Part shown: in pieces, positions 16,858 to 27,493 of the stretch
How positions within the stretch are numbered: the first letter of the stretch is position 1
Layout of the letters: each line of letters opens with the position of its first letter
Source of the DNA: Phytopseudomonas flavescens
GTDB lineage: Bacteria; Pseudomonadota; Gammaproteobacteria; Pseudomonadales; Pseudomonadaceae
Reading direction: 5' to 3'
Assembly: GCF_900100535.1 (NCBI RefSeq)
Contig: NZ_FNDG01000002.1
Location: 372,001-436,000 of the forward strand
DNA length: 64,000 nucleotides
Made by a program: the position numbers and the translations under genes
Notes under the pieces: model-generated
Seen by the model: only the letters and a program-made list of their open reading frames with translations
What the model was told of the DNA's origin: nothing
Databases searched by the model: none

Positions 16858-18321
16858 ATGAGTGCAGTGCTGACGACTTTCAACGGCTCCATCCGGAGCC
16901 TCGAACAGATAGAGGCGAGCACCATGTTGAGTGAACGAGCGATACCACTGGACCGATTCCAGCGCGAATCGGCCCACAGCAACAACGCGGACTACCTGGA
17001 ACGCCAGGAACGATTCGAATCCAATGTGCGCAGTTACCCGCGCAAGCTGCCCCTGGCCATTGCCAAGGCGCAGGGCGTATGGGTGACCGACGTCGAAGGG
17101 CGGCGTTATCTCGACTGCCTGGCCGGCGCAGGAACCCTGGCACTGGGCCACAACCACCCAGCCATCGTCGATAGCCTGTCGAGCTTTCTGGCTTCCGGGG
17201 TGCCCATGCACACCCTGGACCTCACCACGCCGCTGAAGGATGCCTTCAGCGAGACCCTGCTCGGCGTGCTGCCGGGCCAGGGCTATTGCCTGCAGTTCTG
17301 TGGCCCCTCCGGGGCCGATGCCGTGGAGGCCGCGCTCAAGCTGGCCAAGACGGTGACCCGGCGCAGCAACGTCATCGCCTTTTCCGGCGGCTATCACGGC
17401 ATGACCCACGGCGCCCTGGCGGTGACCGGCAACACCGGGCCGAAAGACGCCGTGGCTTCGCTGATGCCGGGCGTGCAGTTCATGCCGTTCCCCCACGAGT
17501 ATCGCTGCCCGTTGGGCATCGGCGGGGAGGCCGGTGCCCGTGCCCTGGCGTATTACTTCACCCAGTTCATCGAGGATGTCGAAAGCGGTGTCTGCCTGCC
17601 GGCGGCGGTGATCGTCGAGGCGGTGCAGGGCGAGGGCGGTGCCAACCCGGCCCCCGACCACTGGCTGCGCACCCTGCGCGACGTCACCCAACGGCACGGT
17701 ATCCTGCTGATCGTCGATGAGGTGCAGGCCGGCTTTGCGCGTACCGGACGGATGTTCGCCTTCGAGCATGCCGGTATCGAGCCCGACATCATCGTCATGT
17801 CCAAGGCGATCGGCGGTGGCCTGCCGCTGGCGGTGCTGGCCATCAAACGCGAGTTCGACGCCTGGCAGCCGGGCGCCCACACGGGCACTTTCCGCGGTAA
17901 CCAGATGGCCATGGCCAGTGGCATGACCACCCTGCAGGTGATCCAGCGCGATGACCTTGCCGGGCAGGCCCGTGTGCGTGGCGACTGGTTGAAGCAACGC
18001 CTCGACGCGCTGCGTGAACGCTACCCGGCCATCGGCCAGGTGCGTGGGCGCGGGCTGATGCTCGGCCTGGAAATCGTCGACGAGCGCCAGCCGGTCGATG
18101 CCCAGGGTGCCCACCCCATGGACGCTGCCTTGTCGGCTTCGATCCAGAGCCACTGCTTCAGGCAGGGACTGCTACTGGAACGTGGCGGGCGCAATGGCAG
18201 CGTGATCCGCCTGCTGCCGCCGTTGATCATCGACGAGGCGCAGTGCGGTGAAGTGATCGTGCGTTTCGAGCGTGCGCTGGACGCCGCACTGGCCGCCGCG
18301 CCGGGAGGTGCCCGTGGCTGA
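16858..18321 (+). CDS. acsF: Diaminobutyrate--2-oxoglutarate aminotransferase of achromobactin synthesis
   Basis: This PLP-dependent class III aminotransferase (487 residues) makes L-2,4-diaminobutyrate, a building block of achromobactin, from aspartate semialdehyde. The N-terminal part has [20 protein letters not shown], the cofactor region has [12 protein letters not shown], the PLP-contacting Asp is in [15 protein letters not shown], and the Schiff-base Lys is in [16 protein letters not shown]. It resembles PvdH of pyoverdine synthesis. An in-frame ATG at 16924 with a GAGGCGAG site is a credible alternative start. The stop codon overlaps the acsD start. Confidence 0.9.
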   Translation: MSAVLTTFNGSIRSLEQIEASTMLSERAIPLDRFQRESAHSNNADYLERQERFESNVRSYPRKLPLAIAKAQGVWVTDVEGRRYLDCLAGAGTLALGHNHPAIVDSLSSFLASGVPMHTLDLTTPLKDAFSETLLGVLPGQGYCLQFCGPSGADAVEAALKLAKTVTRRSNVIAFSGGYHGMTHGALAVTGNTGPKDAVASLMPGVQFMPFPHEYRCPLGIGGEAGARALAYYFTQFIEDVESGVCLPAAVIVEAVQGEGGANPAPDHWLRTLRDVTQRHGILLIVDEVQAGFARTGRMFAFEHAGIEPDIIVMSKAIGGGLPLAVLAIKREFDAWQPGAHTGTFRGNQMAMASGMTTLQVIQRDDLAGQARVRGDWLKQRLDALRERYPAIGQVRGRGLMLGLEIVDERQPVDAQGAHPMDAALSASIQSHCFRQGLLLERGGRNGSVIRLLPPLIIDEAQCGEVIVRFERALDAALAAAPGGARG

Positions 18322-20164
18322 TCTGTCCGCACGCGCCGTGCGCGCCCACCCAGACCCGGATGCCTCCCCGGCCGACGCCCCCCACAACGATGGGGTGCGC
18401 GCCAGCCAGGCGCAGGTGGTCAGTGAAATGGCCGCTACCCATGCCTTGCTCAACTGCCTGATCAAGGAGTTCGCGCTGCCGGAGAACTGCGCGCGCTATG
18501 CCTGGCCGTCCCATGTGCGTGGCATCGCCCCCGCCAGCTACCTGCGGGCCATCCAGGGCAGAGGCCTGCCACTGGTGATCGACCTGCCGCAACGGCGGCA
18601 GTTTCTGGTGCTGGTGGATCGCCGCGATCCGCTCGGCAGCCAGCGTTACCTGAGCGACGTTTACACCCGGCAGGGCGACGCCGACTGGCGCTGCCCGACC
18701 TTCGCCGAATTCGCGGCGCAACTGCTGGAGGCCTGCCAGCAACTCACCGGCTCGCGCAATGCCGAGTTGCTCGACCAGGTGATGCAGAGCCAGGGCGTCA
18801 CGGCGGCCATCGTCGACAGCGCGCTGCAGGGCGCGCACAACGAGCCGCTGCGCGATTACCTGGCCAGCGAACAGGGGCTGTGGTTCGGCCACCCCAACCA
18901 TCCGGCCCCCAAGGCCCGGCTGTGGCCCGAACACCTGGGGCAGCAGACCTATGCGCCAGAGTTTCGCGCCCGGGTGCCGCTGCATGTCATCGAGGTGCCC
19001 CAGGACGGCCTGCAGGTGAGCGGTAACGGCCTGAGTGTCGATCAGGTGCTCGACGGCTTCGCCAGCCAGCGCCTGGCGCGCCGCGGGCGGGCAGCGATCT
19101 GCCTGCACCCGGTACAGGCCCAGCTGTTTCTCGCCGACCCCCGGGTCGCGGTGCTGATCGCCCGTGGCGAGATCGTCGACCTTGGCCAGACGGGCCCCCT
19201 GGCCAGCCCCACCGCCTCGATGCGCACCTGGTACGGTGACGGCCGCGGCTATTTTCTCAAGGGCTCGCTCAACGTGCGCATCACCAACTGCGTGCGCAAG
19301 AACGCCTGGTACGAGCTGGACAGCGCCATGCTCATCGATCGCCTGTTCACCCGCCTGCAGCGTGAACAGCCGATGACCATCGGCGGCGCCACCCTGGTCA
19401 GCGAGCCGGGTTCGCTGAGCTGGGCGCCGGTGGGCAGCAGTGCCGAAGACAGCCACTGGTTCCGCGAGCAGACCGGCGCCATCCTGCGGGAGAACTTCTG
19501 CCGCTACGCACCGCCCGAATCCTGTCTGATGGCGGGTACGCTGTTCGCCAGGGACCTGCAACTGCGGCCGCTGATCCATGGTTTCCTGCAGCAGGGATCG
19601 AAAAAGCACAGCGACGACCATCTGCTGGACTGGTTCGCGGCTTACCAGGCGCTGTTGCTGCGCCCGGTGCTGTCGCTGTTCTTCAACCATGGCGTGGTGC
19701 TGGAGCCGCACCTGCAGAACGCGGTGCTGGTGCACGACAATGGCTGGCCGGCGCAATTGCTGCTGCGCGACTTCGAAGGTGTCAAGCTCACCGATGACCT
19801 GGGCGTGGATTACCTCGAGGAGGACGTGCAGCCCCGGGTCCGTCAATCGCTGACCTACTCGCGTGAGCAGGGCTGGAAACGCATCAGTTACTGCCTGTTC
19901 GTCAATAACCTGTCCGAGGCGATCCTGGCACTGAGCTGGGATCGTCCGCACCTGGCTGCCCGCATGTGGCAGGCGGTGGCGCGTCAGCTGTTGGAGCTGC
20001 GCGGCGAACTGATCAGGCCGGCGCCCGAGCTGGACGCGCTGCTCGCCGGTGAGCCCATCGCCTGCAAGACCAACCTCAAGGTGCGCCTGTCGGCCCAGGC
20101 CGACCGCCATGCCGGCTACGTGCGCCTGGCCTGCCCATGGGCCGAGGAGGTGCAGCATGGATAA
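18314..20164 (+). CDS. acsD: NIS siderophore synthetase AcsD (IucA/IucC family)
   Basis: This is an NRPS-independent siderophore synthetase of 616 residues. In the characterised achromobactin pathway AcsD adenylates citrate and joins it to L-serine. The ATP-binding motif appears as [14 protein letters not shown], the middle domain as [20 protein letters not shown], and the C-terminal FhuF-like part contains [20 protein letters not shown]. The start is GTG 18314, seven bases inside acsF, behind a GGGAGGTG ribosome site; a longer form starting at 18272 would lack one. The gene order (D, E, yhcA, C, B, A) supports the specific name over the other two paralogues here. Confidence 0.9.
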   Translation: MADLSARAVRAHPDPDASPADAPHNDGVRASQAQVVSEMAATHALLNCLIKEFALPENCARYAWPSHVRGIAPASYLRAIQGRGLPLVIDLPQRRQFLVLVDRRDPLGSQRYLSDVYTRQGDADWRCPTFAEFAAQLLEACQQLTGSRNAELLDQVMQSQGVTAAIVDSALQGAHNEPLRDYLASEQGLWFGHPNHPAPKARLWPEHLGQQTYAPEFRARVPLHVIEVPQDGLQVSGNGLSVDQVLDGFASQRLARRGRAAICLHPVQAQLFLADPRVAVLIARGEIVDLGQTGPLASPTASMRTWYGDGRGYFLKGSLNVRITNCVRKNAWYELDSAMLIDRLFTRLQREQPMTIGGATLVSEPGSLSWAPVGSSAEDSHWFREQTGAILRENFCRYAPPESCLMAGTLFARDLQLRPLIHGFLQQGSKKHSDDHLLDWFAAYQALLLRPVLSLFFNHGVVLEPHLQNAVLVHDNGWPAQLLLRDFEGVKLTDDLGVDYLEEDVQPRVRQSLTYSREQGWKRISYCLFVNNLSEAILALSWDRPHLAARMWQAVARQLLELRGELIRPAPELDALLAGEPIACKTNLKVRLSAQADRHAGYVRLACPWAEEVQHG

Positions 20165-21371
20165 GCTGCCCGGCACGGTGCTCGACGCCATCGAGCAGGC
20201 TCGCAGCCATGCGGCGGATCCTCTGGCGGTGTTCGTCTACGACCTCGATGCCCTGGCGCAGCATGTCCGCGAGGTGATGGCCGAACTGCCCGCGGGGGTG
20301 GAGCTGTATTACGCGATCAAGGCCAACAGCGAGGCGCCTGTCCTGCAGACCCTGTTGCCGCTGGTGGATGGCTTCGAGATTTCCTCCGGTGGCGAGATCG
20401 AGCGGCTGCAGGCGGCCGCCAGCGACAAGCCCTTCGTGTTTTCCGGCCCTGGCAAGCTCGACGCCGAACTGCGTGCCGCGCTCGGCCAGGGGGTGGCGGC
20501 GATTCATGTCGAGAGCCTGGGCGAGATCGACCGCCTGCAACGCATCGCGGCCGAGTTCGGCCGGGTGCAGGCGGTGTTCATCCGCATCAACCCGGAGCTG
20601 CCGGCCACGCTGTCCACCCGGTTGGCCATGGCCGGTACCGCGACGCCGTTCGGGCTGGACGAGTCCGAGGTGCCGCAGGCGGTCAAACGGGTGGAGGCGT
20701 GCAGCCACCTGTCCCTCCAGGGTTTCCACGTGCACGCGATGTCCCACCAGCAGCAGGTGGAGCGCCACGAGCAACTGCTCGACCTGTACCTGCAGCGCTG
20801 GTCGCAGTGGAAGGCCCTGGCCAGCCGACCCGAGACGGTCACCCACCTGAACGTCGGTGGCGGTATCGGGGTGGATTACCTGGGCGGCGAGCGTTTCGAC
20901 TGGCCGCGCCTGTGCCGCCATTTGGAACGTCGTCTTGGGGAGCTTGAAGATGCACCGGTGGTGCGTTTCGAGCCGGGCCGCTTCATCAGTGCGTTCTGCG
21001 GCTACTACGTCATCGAGGTGCTGGACGCCAAATCCAGCCATGGCCAGCACTTTCTGGTCTGCCGTGGCGGCACCCACCAGTTCCGCCTGCCGGTGGCCCA
21101 GGGCCACGATCACCCGGTGATCCATCTGCCGGTGGCCGGGCGCGCGGCGAGTGGCGTAGCGCGGCCATGGACCATCGTCGGCCAGTTGTGCACGCCCAAG
21201 GACGTGCTCAGTCGTGGCCGGCAACTGGTCGATGCCGCCGTGGGCGATCTGTTGGTACTGCCGCTGGCCGGTGCCTACGGCTACAACATCTCGCACCTCG
21301 ACTTCCTTTGCCATCCTCGTCCCGAGCAGCTGTTCGTCAGGGCCGAGGGCGACCGGGGAGGGGATGGCTGA
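20157..21371 (+). CDS. acsE: PLP-dependent decarboxylase AcsE
   Basis: This fold-III PLP decarboxylase of 404 residues is related to diaminopimelate/ornithine decarboxylases. The PLP lysine lies in LYYAIKANSEAPVL near residue 54, the phosphate loop is NVGGGIGVDYLGG, and the second-subunit catalytic Cys is in LCTPKDVLSRG. In achromobactin synthesis AcsE decarboxylates the seryl part of O-citrylserine to give the ethanolamine ester. The ATG at 20157 lies behind GAGGAGG and overlaps acsD by eight bases. The stop overlaps the exporter start by one base. Confidence 0.9.
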   Translation: MDKLPGTVLDAIEQARSHAADPLAVFVYDLDALAQHVREVMAELPAGVELYYAIKANSEAPVLQTLLPLVDGFEISSGGEIERLQAAASDKPFVFSGPGKLDAELRAALGQGVAAIHVESLGEIDRLQRIAAEFGRVQAVFIRINPELPATLSTRLAMAGTATPFGLDESEVPQAVKRVEACSHLSLQGFHVHAMSHQQQVERHEQLLDLYLQRWSQWKALASRPETVTHLNVGGGIGVDYLGGERFDWPRLCRHLERRLGELEDAPVVRFEPGRFISAFCGYYVIEVLDAKSSHGQHFLVCRGGTHQFRLPVAQGHDHPVIHLPVAGRAASGVARPWTIVGQLCTPKDVLSRGRQLVDAAVGDLLVLPLAGAYGYNISHLDFLCHPRPEQLFVRAEGDRGGDG

Positions 21372-22813
21372 TGGCGCCGCTACCGGCATCGCGCCGGCTG
21401 GTGGTGGCTGCGGTGATCCTCGGCACCACTACCGTGAGCCTCAACAACACCTCGCTGAATCCGGCACTGCCGGCTTTCATCGAGGCGTTCGCGCTGGGCC
21501 CGGTGATGGCCACCTGGATCGTCGCGGCCTTCATGGTGAGCATGGGCATGACCATGCCGCTGACCAGCTACCTGGCGCAGCGCGTGGGGCGCAAGGCCCT
21601 GTACCTTGCGGGCCTGGCGCTGTTCATCGGCGGCTCGCTGCTGGGCGCCATGGCCGACTCCATCGCCTGGGTGATCACCGCCCGGGTGGTGCAGGGCATC
21701 GCCAGCGGGTTGATGATTCCGCTGTCCCTGGCGATCATCTTTTCGGTCTACCCGAAGGGCGAGCGGGGTGCGGTCACCGGCCTCTGGGGCGCAGCGGTAA
21801 TGCTCGCACCGGCGGTCGGGCCGCTGTGCGGCAGCCTGGTGCTGCAGGGGTACGACTGGCGGGCGCTGTTCCTGGTCAACCTGCCCATCGGTCTGTTGGC
21901 CCTCGGCCTGGGCGTCAAGGTGCTGCCGAGGAACGAGGCGGGGGCGGGCAAGCCGTTCGACCTGACCGGCTACCTGCTGGTCGCGGTCGGTATCGGCGTG
22001 CTGATGGTCACCGTGGGCCGAATGCGCCACCTGCAGGCCCTGGCTGATCCGCTCAACCTGCTCGGCCTGCTGCTGGCGGTGGCCTGTCTGGCGGCGTTCG
22101 TCAGGCAGCAGTTGCGCCACACGGCGCCCCTGCTGGAACTGCGCATCTTCGCCCTGAAAGGCTACCGGTCGAGCGTGATCATCGCCGTGGCGCAGTCCGT
22201 CGGCATGTTCGAGTGCCTGGTACTGGTGCCGTTGCTGGTGCAGATGGTGATGGGCCACAACGCCATCTGGACCGGTATCGCGCTGCTCTGCACCGCCTTG
22301 TCGGCCAGCCTGTGCGGGCACTACGGCGGCAGGCTGCTCGACCGCCACGGGCCACGGGGCATCGTCTCTGCCGGCCTGCTGTTGACCGGCCTGGCGACCT
22401 TCGCCCTGGGCACCATCGATCACGATGTCGGGATGCTCGCCATCTGCCTGCTGATGGTGGTGCGTGGTGCCGGCCTGGGGCTGTCCTACATGCCGGTGAC
22501 CACCGCCGGGCTGGACGTGCTACCCGAGGCGCTGGTCACCCAGGGCGCGGCGATGAACAACATCTCGCGCCGCCTGCTGTCGTCACTGGCCATCGTGCTG
22601 GCTTCGCTGTGGCTGCAGATCCGCCTCGGCGATAACTGGGGCGCGGTGCACTCCGGGGCAGCCCATGCCGGTACGGCCAGCGCCATCGGCGAAGTGTTCA
22701 TCGCCACCGGTGTGCTGATCCTGCTTGCCCTGCCGTTCGCCTGGCGCTTTCCAAATACCCTTTCCAACGACCCGGTCGAGCAAGGCTCGGCCCTGTCCGA
22801 ACACCGTTCATGA
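21371..22813 (+). CDS. yhcA: MFS exporter of the achromobactin locus (YhcA-like, DHA2 family)
   Basis: This inner-membrane permease of 480 residues has about 14 hydrophobic segments and belongs to the EmrB/QacA (DHA2) drug:H+ antiporters. Motif A appears as YLAQRVGRKALYLAG and motif C as LAPAVGPLCGS. In Dickeya an equivalent gene (yhcA) occupies the same slot between acsE and acsC and is thought to export achromobactin across the inner membrane. No membrane-fusion protein or outer-membrane channel gene accompanies it, so export past the outer membrane must use proteins encoded elsewhere. Confidence 0.85.
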   Translation: MAPLPASRRLVVAAVILGTTTVSLNNTSLNPALPAFIEAFALGPVMATWIVAAFMVSMGMTMPLTSYLAQRVGRKALYLAGLALFIGGSLLGAMADSIAWVITARVVQGIASGLMIPLSLAIIFSVYPKGERGAVTGLWGAAVMLAPAVGPLCGSLVLQGYDWRALFLVNLPIGLLALGLGVKVLPRNEAGAGKPFDLTGYLLVAVGIGVLMVTVGRMRHLQALADPLNLLGLLLAVACLAAFVRQQLRHTAPLLELRIFALKGYRSSVIIAVAQSVGMFECLVLVPLLVQMVMGHNAIWTGIALLCTALSASLCGHYGGRLLDRHGPRGIVSAGLLLTGLATFALGTIDHDVGMLAICLLMVVRGAGLGLSYMPVTTAGLDVLPEALVTQGAAMNNISRRLLSSLAIVLASLWLQIRLGDNWGAVHSGAAHAGTASAIGEVFIATGVLILLALPFAWRFPNTLSNDPVEQGSALSEHRS

Positions 22814-22824
22814 GGTGTCTATCC

Positions 22825-24693
22825 ATGTCTTCCTTTACTCCCCTTCGCCTGCCCGAACTGATCGCCCATGCCCACGCATGGCTGACCCCGGCTGACCCCC
22901 AACGCTACCGCCAGGTGTCGCAACGGGTGATCGGGCAACTGCTGCAAACCCTGCTCTTCGAAGATGTGCTGAGCTATCGTTGCGAGCCACTCGCAGGCGG
23001 CCGCCAGCGCTTCATCGTCGAAGGGCGCGATGAGCAGGCCCAGGCCGTGGTCGAGTACCGCTGCCTGGGGCTGCTCAGCGACAGCTTCGCCATCATCCGT
23101 CTGGACCCGGCCACCCTGCAGCGTGTCGATGCCCAGGGCCAGACCAGCCAGCCGGATCTGCACCAGGCCCTGGCGGAACTGCTCGGCGCCCTGGCCGACG
23201 GCCCGCACATGCCGCGTTTCATCCAGGAGCTGGAGCAGACGCTGCTCAAGGATCTGCAGTCGCGCACCCAGAGCTACCGGCCCGCCGCAGTGCCGCACAC
23301 CCTGGATGCCGATACCCTGGAGCGGCATTTCATGGATGCCCACAGCTACCACCCTTGCTACAAGTCGCGCATCGGCTTTTCCCTGGACGACAACCGTCGT
23401 TACGGCCCCGAGTTCGGCCAGCCGCTGGCCGTGGTCTGGCTTGGCATCGCCCGGCAGTTGGGTTCCGCCAATGGCTCGCGGGGTGTGGATCTGCAGGCGT
23501 TCCTGACGGATGCATTCGGTCAGCAGCGCTGGGCCGAGATCGACCGTGCATTGGCCGAGCAGGGCCGTTCTCTGGACGATTACTGGCCAATCCCCGTGCA
23601 CCCCTGGCAGTGGGAGCAGGTCATCGTGCCGACCTTCCAGGCCGAGCTGGCGAGTGGCGAGCTGCTGTACCTCGGCACCTCGGGGGCCGATTACCGGGCT
23701 CAGCAGTCGATTCGCACGCTGGCCAACGTCGAGGAGCCCACCAAGCCCTACGTGAAGCTCGCGCTGAGCATGACCAACACCTCCAGCACGCGCATTCTGG
23801 CGCGGCACACGGTGATGAACGGGCCGATCATCAACGACTGGCTGCAACAGCTGATCGCCACCGACGCCACGGCCCGGGAACTGGGTTTCGTGGTGCTTGG
23901 CGAGGTCGCTGGGGTGAGTTTCGATTACGCCCAGCTACCGGCCATCCGGCAAAGCCAGGCCTACGGCACCCTGGGGGCGATCTGGCGAGAGAACCTCAAT
24001 ACCTACCTGAAGCCGGGCGAGCAGGGCGTGCCTTTCAATGGCCTCAGCCATGTCGAGAACCGCCACGGCGAAGGTGACCAGAAGCCCTTCATCGATGCCT
24101 GGATCACCCGCCATGGCCTGCACGCCTGGGTGCAGCAACTGCTGCGGGTCAGCGTGGCGCCCATCGTGCACATGCTCTATGCCGAAGGCATCGGCATGGA
24201 GTCCCACGGCCAGAACATCGTGTTGATCCACCGTGACGGCTGGCCAGAGCGTATCGCCCTCAAGGACTTCCATGACGGCGTGCGCTACTCGCCCGCGCAC
24301 CTGGCCCGCCCGCACCTGGCGCCGCACCTGGTGCCGCTGCCCGAGAGTCACGCGCGGCTGAACCGCAACTCGTTCATCCTCACCGAGGATGTCGATGCGG
24401 TGCGGGATTTTTCCTGCGATGCGTTCTTCTTCATCTGCCTGGCCGAGCTGGCGATCTTCCTGCGTCAGCACTATGGGCTGGAAGAGGGCGAGTTCTGGCG
24501 CATGACCGCCGCCGTGGTGCTCGACTACCAGCGCGAGCACCCGCAACACGCAGCGCGTTTCGCCGTGTTCGACGTGTTCGCCGCCGAGTACGAAGTGGAG
24601 GAACTGACCAAGCGCCGGCTGCTCGGTGACGGTGAGCGACGCTTCAAGCGGGTGCCCAATCCACTGCACATCCATGGGCCACGCACATGCTGA
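22825..24693 (+). CDS. acsC: NIS siderophore synthetase AcsC (IucA/IucC family)
   Basis: This is the second NIS synthetase of the locus, 622 residues long. Conserved segments are DAHSYHPCYKSRIGFS for ATP binding, VKLALSMTNTSSTRIL in the middle domain, and GMESHGQNIVLIHRDGWPER in the C-terminal domain. AcsC is described as joining diaminobutyrate to the citryl-ethanolamine intermediate. The ATG at 22825 follows GAGGTG; an ATG at 22810, just inside the preceding gene's end, is less likely. It overlaps acsB by seven bases. The letter assigned rests on gene order as well as family. Confidence 0.9.
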   Translation: MSSFTPLRLPELIAHAHAWLTPADPQRYRQVSQRVIGQLLQTLLFEDVLSYRCEPLAGGRQRFIVEGRDEQAQAVVEYRCLGLLSDSFAIIRLDPATLQRVDAQGQTSQPDLHQALAELLGALADGPHMPRFIQELEQTLLKDLQSRTQSYRPAAVPHTLDADTLERHFMDAHSYHPCYKSRIGFSLDDNRRYGPEFGQPLAVVWLGIARQLGSANGSRGVDLQAFLTDAFGQQRWAEIDRALAEQGRSLDDYWPIPVHPWQWEQVIVPTFQAELASGELLYLGTSGADYRAQQSIRTLANVEEPTKPYVKLALSMTNTSSTRILARHTVMNGPIINDWLQQLIATDATARELGFVVLGEVAGVSFDYAQLPAIRQSQAYGTLGAIWRENLNTYLKPGEQGVPFNGLSHVENRHGEGDQKPFIDAWITRHGLHAWVQQLLRVSVAPIVHMLYAEGIGMESHGQNIVLIHRDGWPERIALKDFHDGVRYSPAHLARPHLAPHLVPLPESHARLNRNSFILTEDVDAVRDFSCDAFFFICLAELAIFLRQHYGLEEGEFWRMTAAVVLDYQREHPQHAARFAVFDVFAAEYEVEELTKRRLLGDGERRFKRVPNPLHIHGPRTC

Positions 24694-25460
24694 GAACCAA
24701 TCGACTCAAGGCGCAACTGGCCGCGGGCGAGGGGACCCGTGGCCTGATCGCGTCGATTCCCTCGCCGGCATCCATCGAGCTGATCGCCGAAGCCGGCTAC
24801 GACTTCGTGATCATCGATCTGGAGCATGTGCTGATCAACCCGGAAACCGTCGAGCACATGATCCGCACCGCCGAGAGCTATGGGCTCACGCCCCTGGTGC
24901 GGGTGCCGGACTTCGACCGCAAACGCATGCTGCGGCTGCTCGACGGCGGCGCCCAGGGCATCGTCCTGCCCCAGGTGGAACGGCCGGAAGACCTGAGCGC
25001 GGCGACCCGCGCCTGCAAGTACCACCCGCTGGGCGAGCGCAGCCTGAATGCCGGTCGTCCCGGTGCCTTCGGCAAGGCCAGCCTGGCCGAGTACGTCACC
25101 CAGGCCAACGGCCAGATCATGGTCGTGGCCATGATCGAGAGCGTCGAGGGCGTGCGGCGTGCCGCCGAGCTGGCCGCAGTGCCGGGGCTGGACATGATCC
25201 TCGAAGGCGCTGCCGATCTTTCCCAGTCGTTCGGCACGCCCTGGCGTATCGACCAGCCCGCCGTGCAGGAAGCGCTGATCGATACCTGGCGTGCCGCCCA
25301 GGCTGCCGGCATCCCGTACTGCGCCATACCACGCCAGCCCGATGACCACCTGCGGTGGCTCGAACGCGGCGTCAATACCTTCGTGCTGGGCGACGAACGC
25401 GGCATCGCGTTCCGCGCCCTCCAGGCCAGACTGGCCGCCACCTCGACGAGAGGAAACTGA
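24687..25460 (+). CDS. acsB: HpcH/HpaI-family aldolase AcsB
   Basis: This is a 257-residue class II (metal-dependent) aldolase of the HpcH/HpaI/citrate-lyase-beta family, a TIM barrel. Catalytic features are the DLEH motif near residue 46, metal ligands in AMIESVEGV (Glu) and EGAADLSQSFG (Asp), and the phosphate-free substrate loop GAQGIVLPQVE. Its part in achromobactin assembly is less well settled than that of the synthetases; supply or trimming of a 2-oxo acid unit is often suggested. It overlaps acsC by seven bases and precedes acsA by four bases, so it is co-expressed with both synthetases. Confidence 0.88.
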   Translation: MLRTNRLKAQLAAGEGTRGLIASIPSPASIELIAEAGYDFVIIDLEHVLINPETVEHMIRTAESYGLTPLVRVPDFDRKRMLRLLDGGAQGIVLPQVERPEDLSAATRACKYHPLGERSLNAGRPGAFGKASLAEYVTQANGQIMVVAMIESVEGVRRAAELAAVPGLDMILEGAADLSQSFGTPWRIDQPAVQEALIDTWRAAQAAGIPYCAIPRQPDDHLRWLERGVNTFVLGDERGIAFRALQARLAATSTRGN

Positions 25461-25464
25461 TCTC

Positions 25465-27336
25465 ATGACCACCACCAAGCAAGCCATCGCCAACGATCTG
25501 GTGATGCAGGACCTGATCGACTGCCTGCTCGCCGAAGACTTCTTCGGCACCCTCGACGCCAACCTGATCGAGCCGGCCGCCTGGCGTGCCGCTCAGCCCG
25601 ACTCGCCGCTCGCCAGCCTGGAGGCGCCGCACAGGATCTGGCACTGGCACTACGACGCGGCCGAGCAGCGCGGCCTGGCGGTCGCCCTGCGGGCCGGCAT
25701 CACCCAGGCCTGGGAGAAGGTACCGGGCACCCCGGTGCTCGACGTGCAGGGCGGCAGCACCCGGCTGCTGAGCCCCGATGCGTTCATGGCGCTGGCCCTC
25801 AAGGGCGTGAAAGTCGATGCGCTCGACAACCACAAGGGCATCGAGCTGTTCATGGACGTGCTGCGTACCAGCGTCCGGCAGACTGCGCTGTCACTCGATC
25901 ATCAGGTGCCTACGGGCGGCTTGCTGGAAAAGGACGGTGCCGCCTTCTTCCTGGCCATGGAGCAGTGGGGCTCGCTGCGCGACCGCCCGTTCCATCCCCT
26001 GGCCAAGGCCAAGCAGGGCCTGGACGATGCCCAGTACCGGCAGTATCAGGCGGAGTTCGACCAACCCCTGGCCCTCAACTGGGTGGCCGTGACCAAGGGC
26101 AGTCTGACCTTTGGCGATGGCGTCGACGGCCTGGACAGCTGCCAGCCAGCCCACTACATCCTCGATACCGAGCAGCGCGCAGACCTGGATGCCGAATTGC
26201 GTGCCCTCGGCCTCGCTGACAGCCATGTCGCCCTGCCTGTGCACCCCTGGCAACTGGAGCGGGTGCTGCCTGCGCAGCTCGGCGGCGCATTCGAGCGGGG
26301 TGATTGTCAGCGTCTGAACTTCCAGAAGGGCCGCTTCAACCCCACGTCCTCCCTGCGTTCACTGGCTTGCGCGGCGGCGCCGGCCGATCACATCAAGCTG
26401 CCGATGGCGGTGTATTCCCTGGGCGCCTCCCGTTATCTGCCCGCCGTGAAGATGATCAACGGCGGGCTGAGCGAAGCGTTGCTGCGCCAGGGCCGGGAGC
26501 GTGACGAGGTGCTGCGAGAAACCCTGCACATCTGCGACGAAAGCAAATGGTGGGGGTACATGCCTGACGGCGGCACATTGTTCGACGAGGCGCCCCGGCA
26601 CCTCTCGGCCATGGTTCGCGGCTATCCGCCGAAACTGCTCGCGGACCCCGCCAAACGCCTGCTGCCCATGGCCGCGCTGGGCACACCGTTGCAGGACAGC
26701 GACCGGCATTTCTTCGACGACTGCATCCGCCAGCGCGGCCTGCCTGCGGGCCCGTCCTCGGTGCTGCAGTTGTTCTTTGAGCTGTGCGAGCTGTTCTTCG
26801 ACGTCAACCTGCGCATGTTCCGCCTCGGCATGCTGGGCGAGGTACACGGCCAGAACGCGGTGCTGGTGTATGACGCGGGCACGGTCAGCGGCCTGCTGCT
26901 GCGCGACCATGACTCGCTGCGCCTGTACGTGCCCTGGCTGGAGCGCAATGGCATGCTCGACCCGCAGTATCGGATCAAGAAGGGCCACGCCCAGACGCTC
27001 TACCACGAGCGCCCCGAGGATCTGCTGTTCTGGCTGCAGACGCTGGGCATCCAGGTCAACCTGCGCGGTATCATCGACACCCTGGAGCGGGTCTACGACG
27101 TGCCGGCCGTGCAGGCCTGGCGCGTGTTGCGTGACGCGCTGACAGGGCGAATCGCCGCCGTGCCGTTCGATGACCAGGCCCGCGCGGTGTTGCGTGGCCA
27201 GTTGTTCGAATCCGCCACCTGGCCGCAGAAACTCCTGCTGCGCCCGATGATCGAACGAGCCGGTGGGCCGGGCAGCATGCCGTTCGGCAAGGGGCTAGTC
27301 GTCAATCCATTGCAAAGGATCGAGTTTGGAACGTGA
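25465..27336 (+). CDS. acsA: NIS siderophore synthetase AcsA (IucA/IucC family)
   Basis: This third NIS synthetase (623 residues) is expected to complete achromobactin by adding the second citryl unit to the AcsC product. Conserved segments are DRPFHPLAKAKQGL for ATP binding, IKLPMAVYSLGASRYL in the middle, and GEVHGQNAVLVYDAGTVSG near the C-terminus. The start is the ATG at 25465, four bases after acsB. Its stop (27334-27336) overlaps a GTG at 27333 that looks like the original cbrA start. A MITE-like element now begins a few bases later. Confidence 0.9.
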   Translation: MTTTKQAIANDLVMQDLIDCLLAEDFFGTLDANLIEPAAWRAAQPDSPLASLEAPHRIWHWHYDAAEQRGLAVALRAGITQAWEKVPGTPVLDVQGGSTRLLSPDAFMALALKGVKVDALDNHKGIELFMDVLRTSVRQTALSLDHQVPTGGLLEKDGAAFFLAMEQWGSLRDRPFHPLAKAKQGLDDAQYRQYQAEFDQPLALNWVAVTKGSLTFGDGVDGLDSCQPAHYILDTEQRADLDAELRALGLADSHVALPVHPWQLERVLPAQLGGAFERGDCQRLNFQKGRFNPTSSLRSLACAAAPADHIKLPMAVYSLGASRYLPAVKMINGGLSEALLRQGRERDEVLRETLHICDESKWWGYMPDGGTLFDEAPRHLSAMVRGYPPKLLADPAKRLLPMAALGTPLQDSDRHFFDDCIRQRGLPAGPSSVLQLFFELCELFFDVNLRMFRLGMLGEVHGQNAVLVYDAGTVSGLLLRDHDSLRLYVPWLERNGMLDPQYRIKKGHAQTLYHERPEDLLFWLQTLGIQVNLRGIIDTLERVYDVPAVQAWRVLRDALTGRIAAVPFDDQARAVLRGQLFESATWPQKLLLRPMIERAGGPGSMPFGKGLVVNPLQRIEFGT

Positions 27337-27339
27337 GAA

Positions 27340-27483
27340 CCGGGCACCTCTAAAAACTAGCTGCGTTGCCACCGCGGCGTTGAAACCCAGCTCAAAATGC
27401 TCATTTACAGCTCGTAAACTGCGCTTTTTCGCCGGGCTTCGCCTTGCGGTGACTGCCTCGCCTACGTTTTTAGAGGCACCCGG
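27340..27483. mobile_element. MITE-like element inserted between acsA and cbrA
   Basis: The ends are inverted repeats of about 18 bases with two mismatches: CCGGGCACCTCTAAAAAC on the left, and on the right the complement of CCGGGTGCCTCTAAAAAC. The sequence CCGG is found at both ends (27340-27343 and 27480-27483) and could be a target duplication or part of the ends. The 136-bp interior has no gene. Sequences of this kind are scattered through Pseudomonas genomes. No second copy was seen in the window. The insertion lies exactly across the acsA/cbrA junction and brings several stop codons in the native cbrA frame. Confidence 0.75.
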
Positions 27484-27493
27484 CACGGGGTCG

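Noticed and set aside
27326..27493. cbrA starting at TTG 27326 with about 56 extra residues encoded by the MITE
   Set aside because: It would put the twin-arginine signal 56 residues inside the protein and block export; kept only as a theoretical start.
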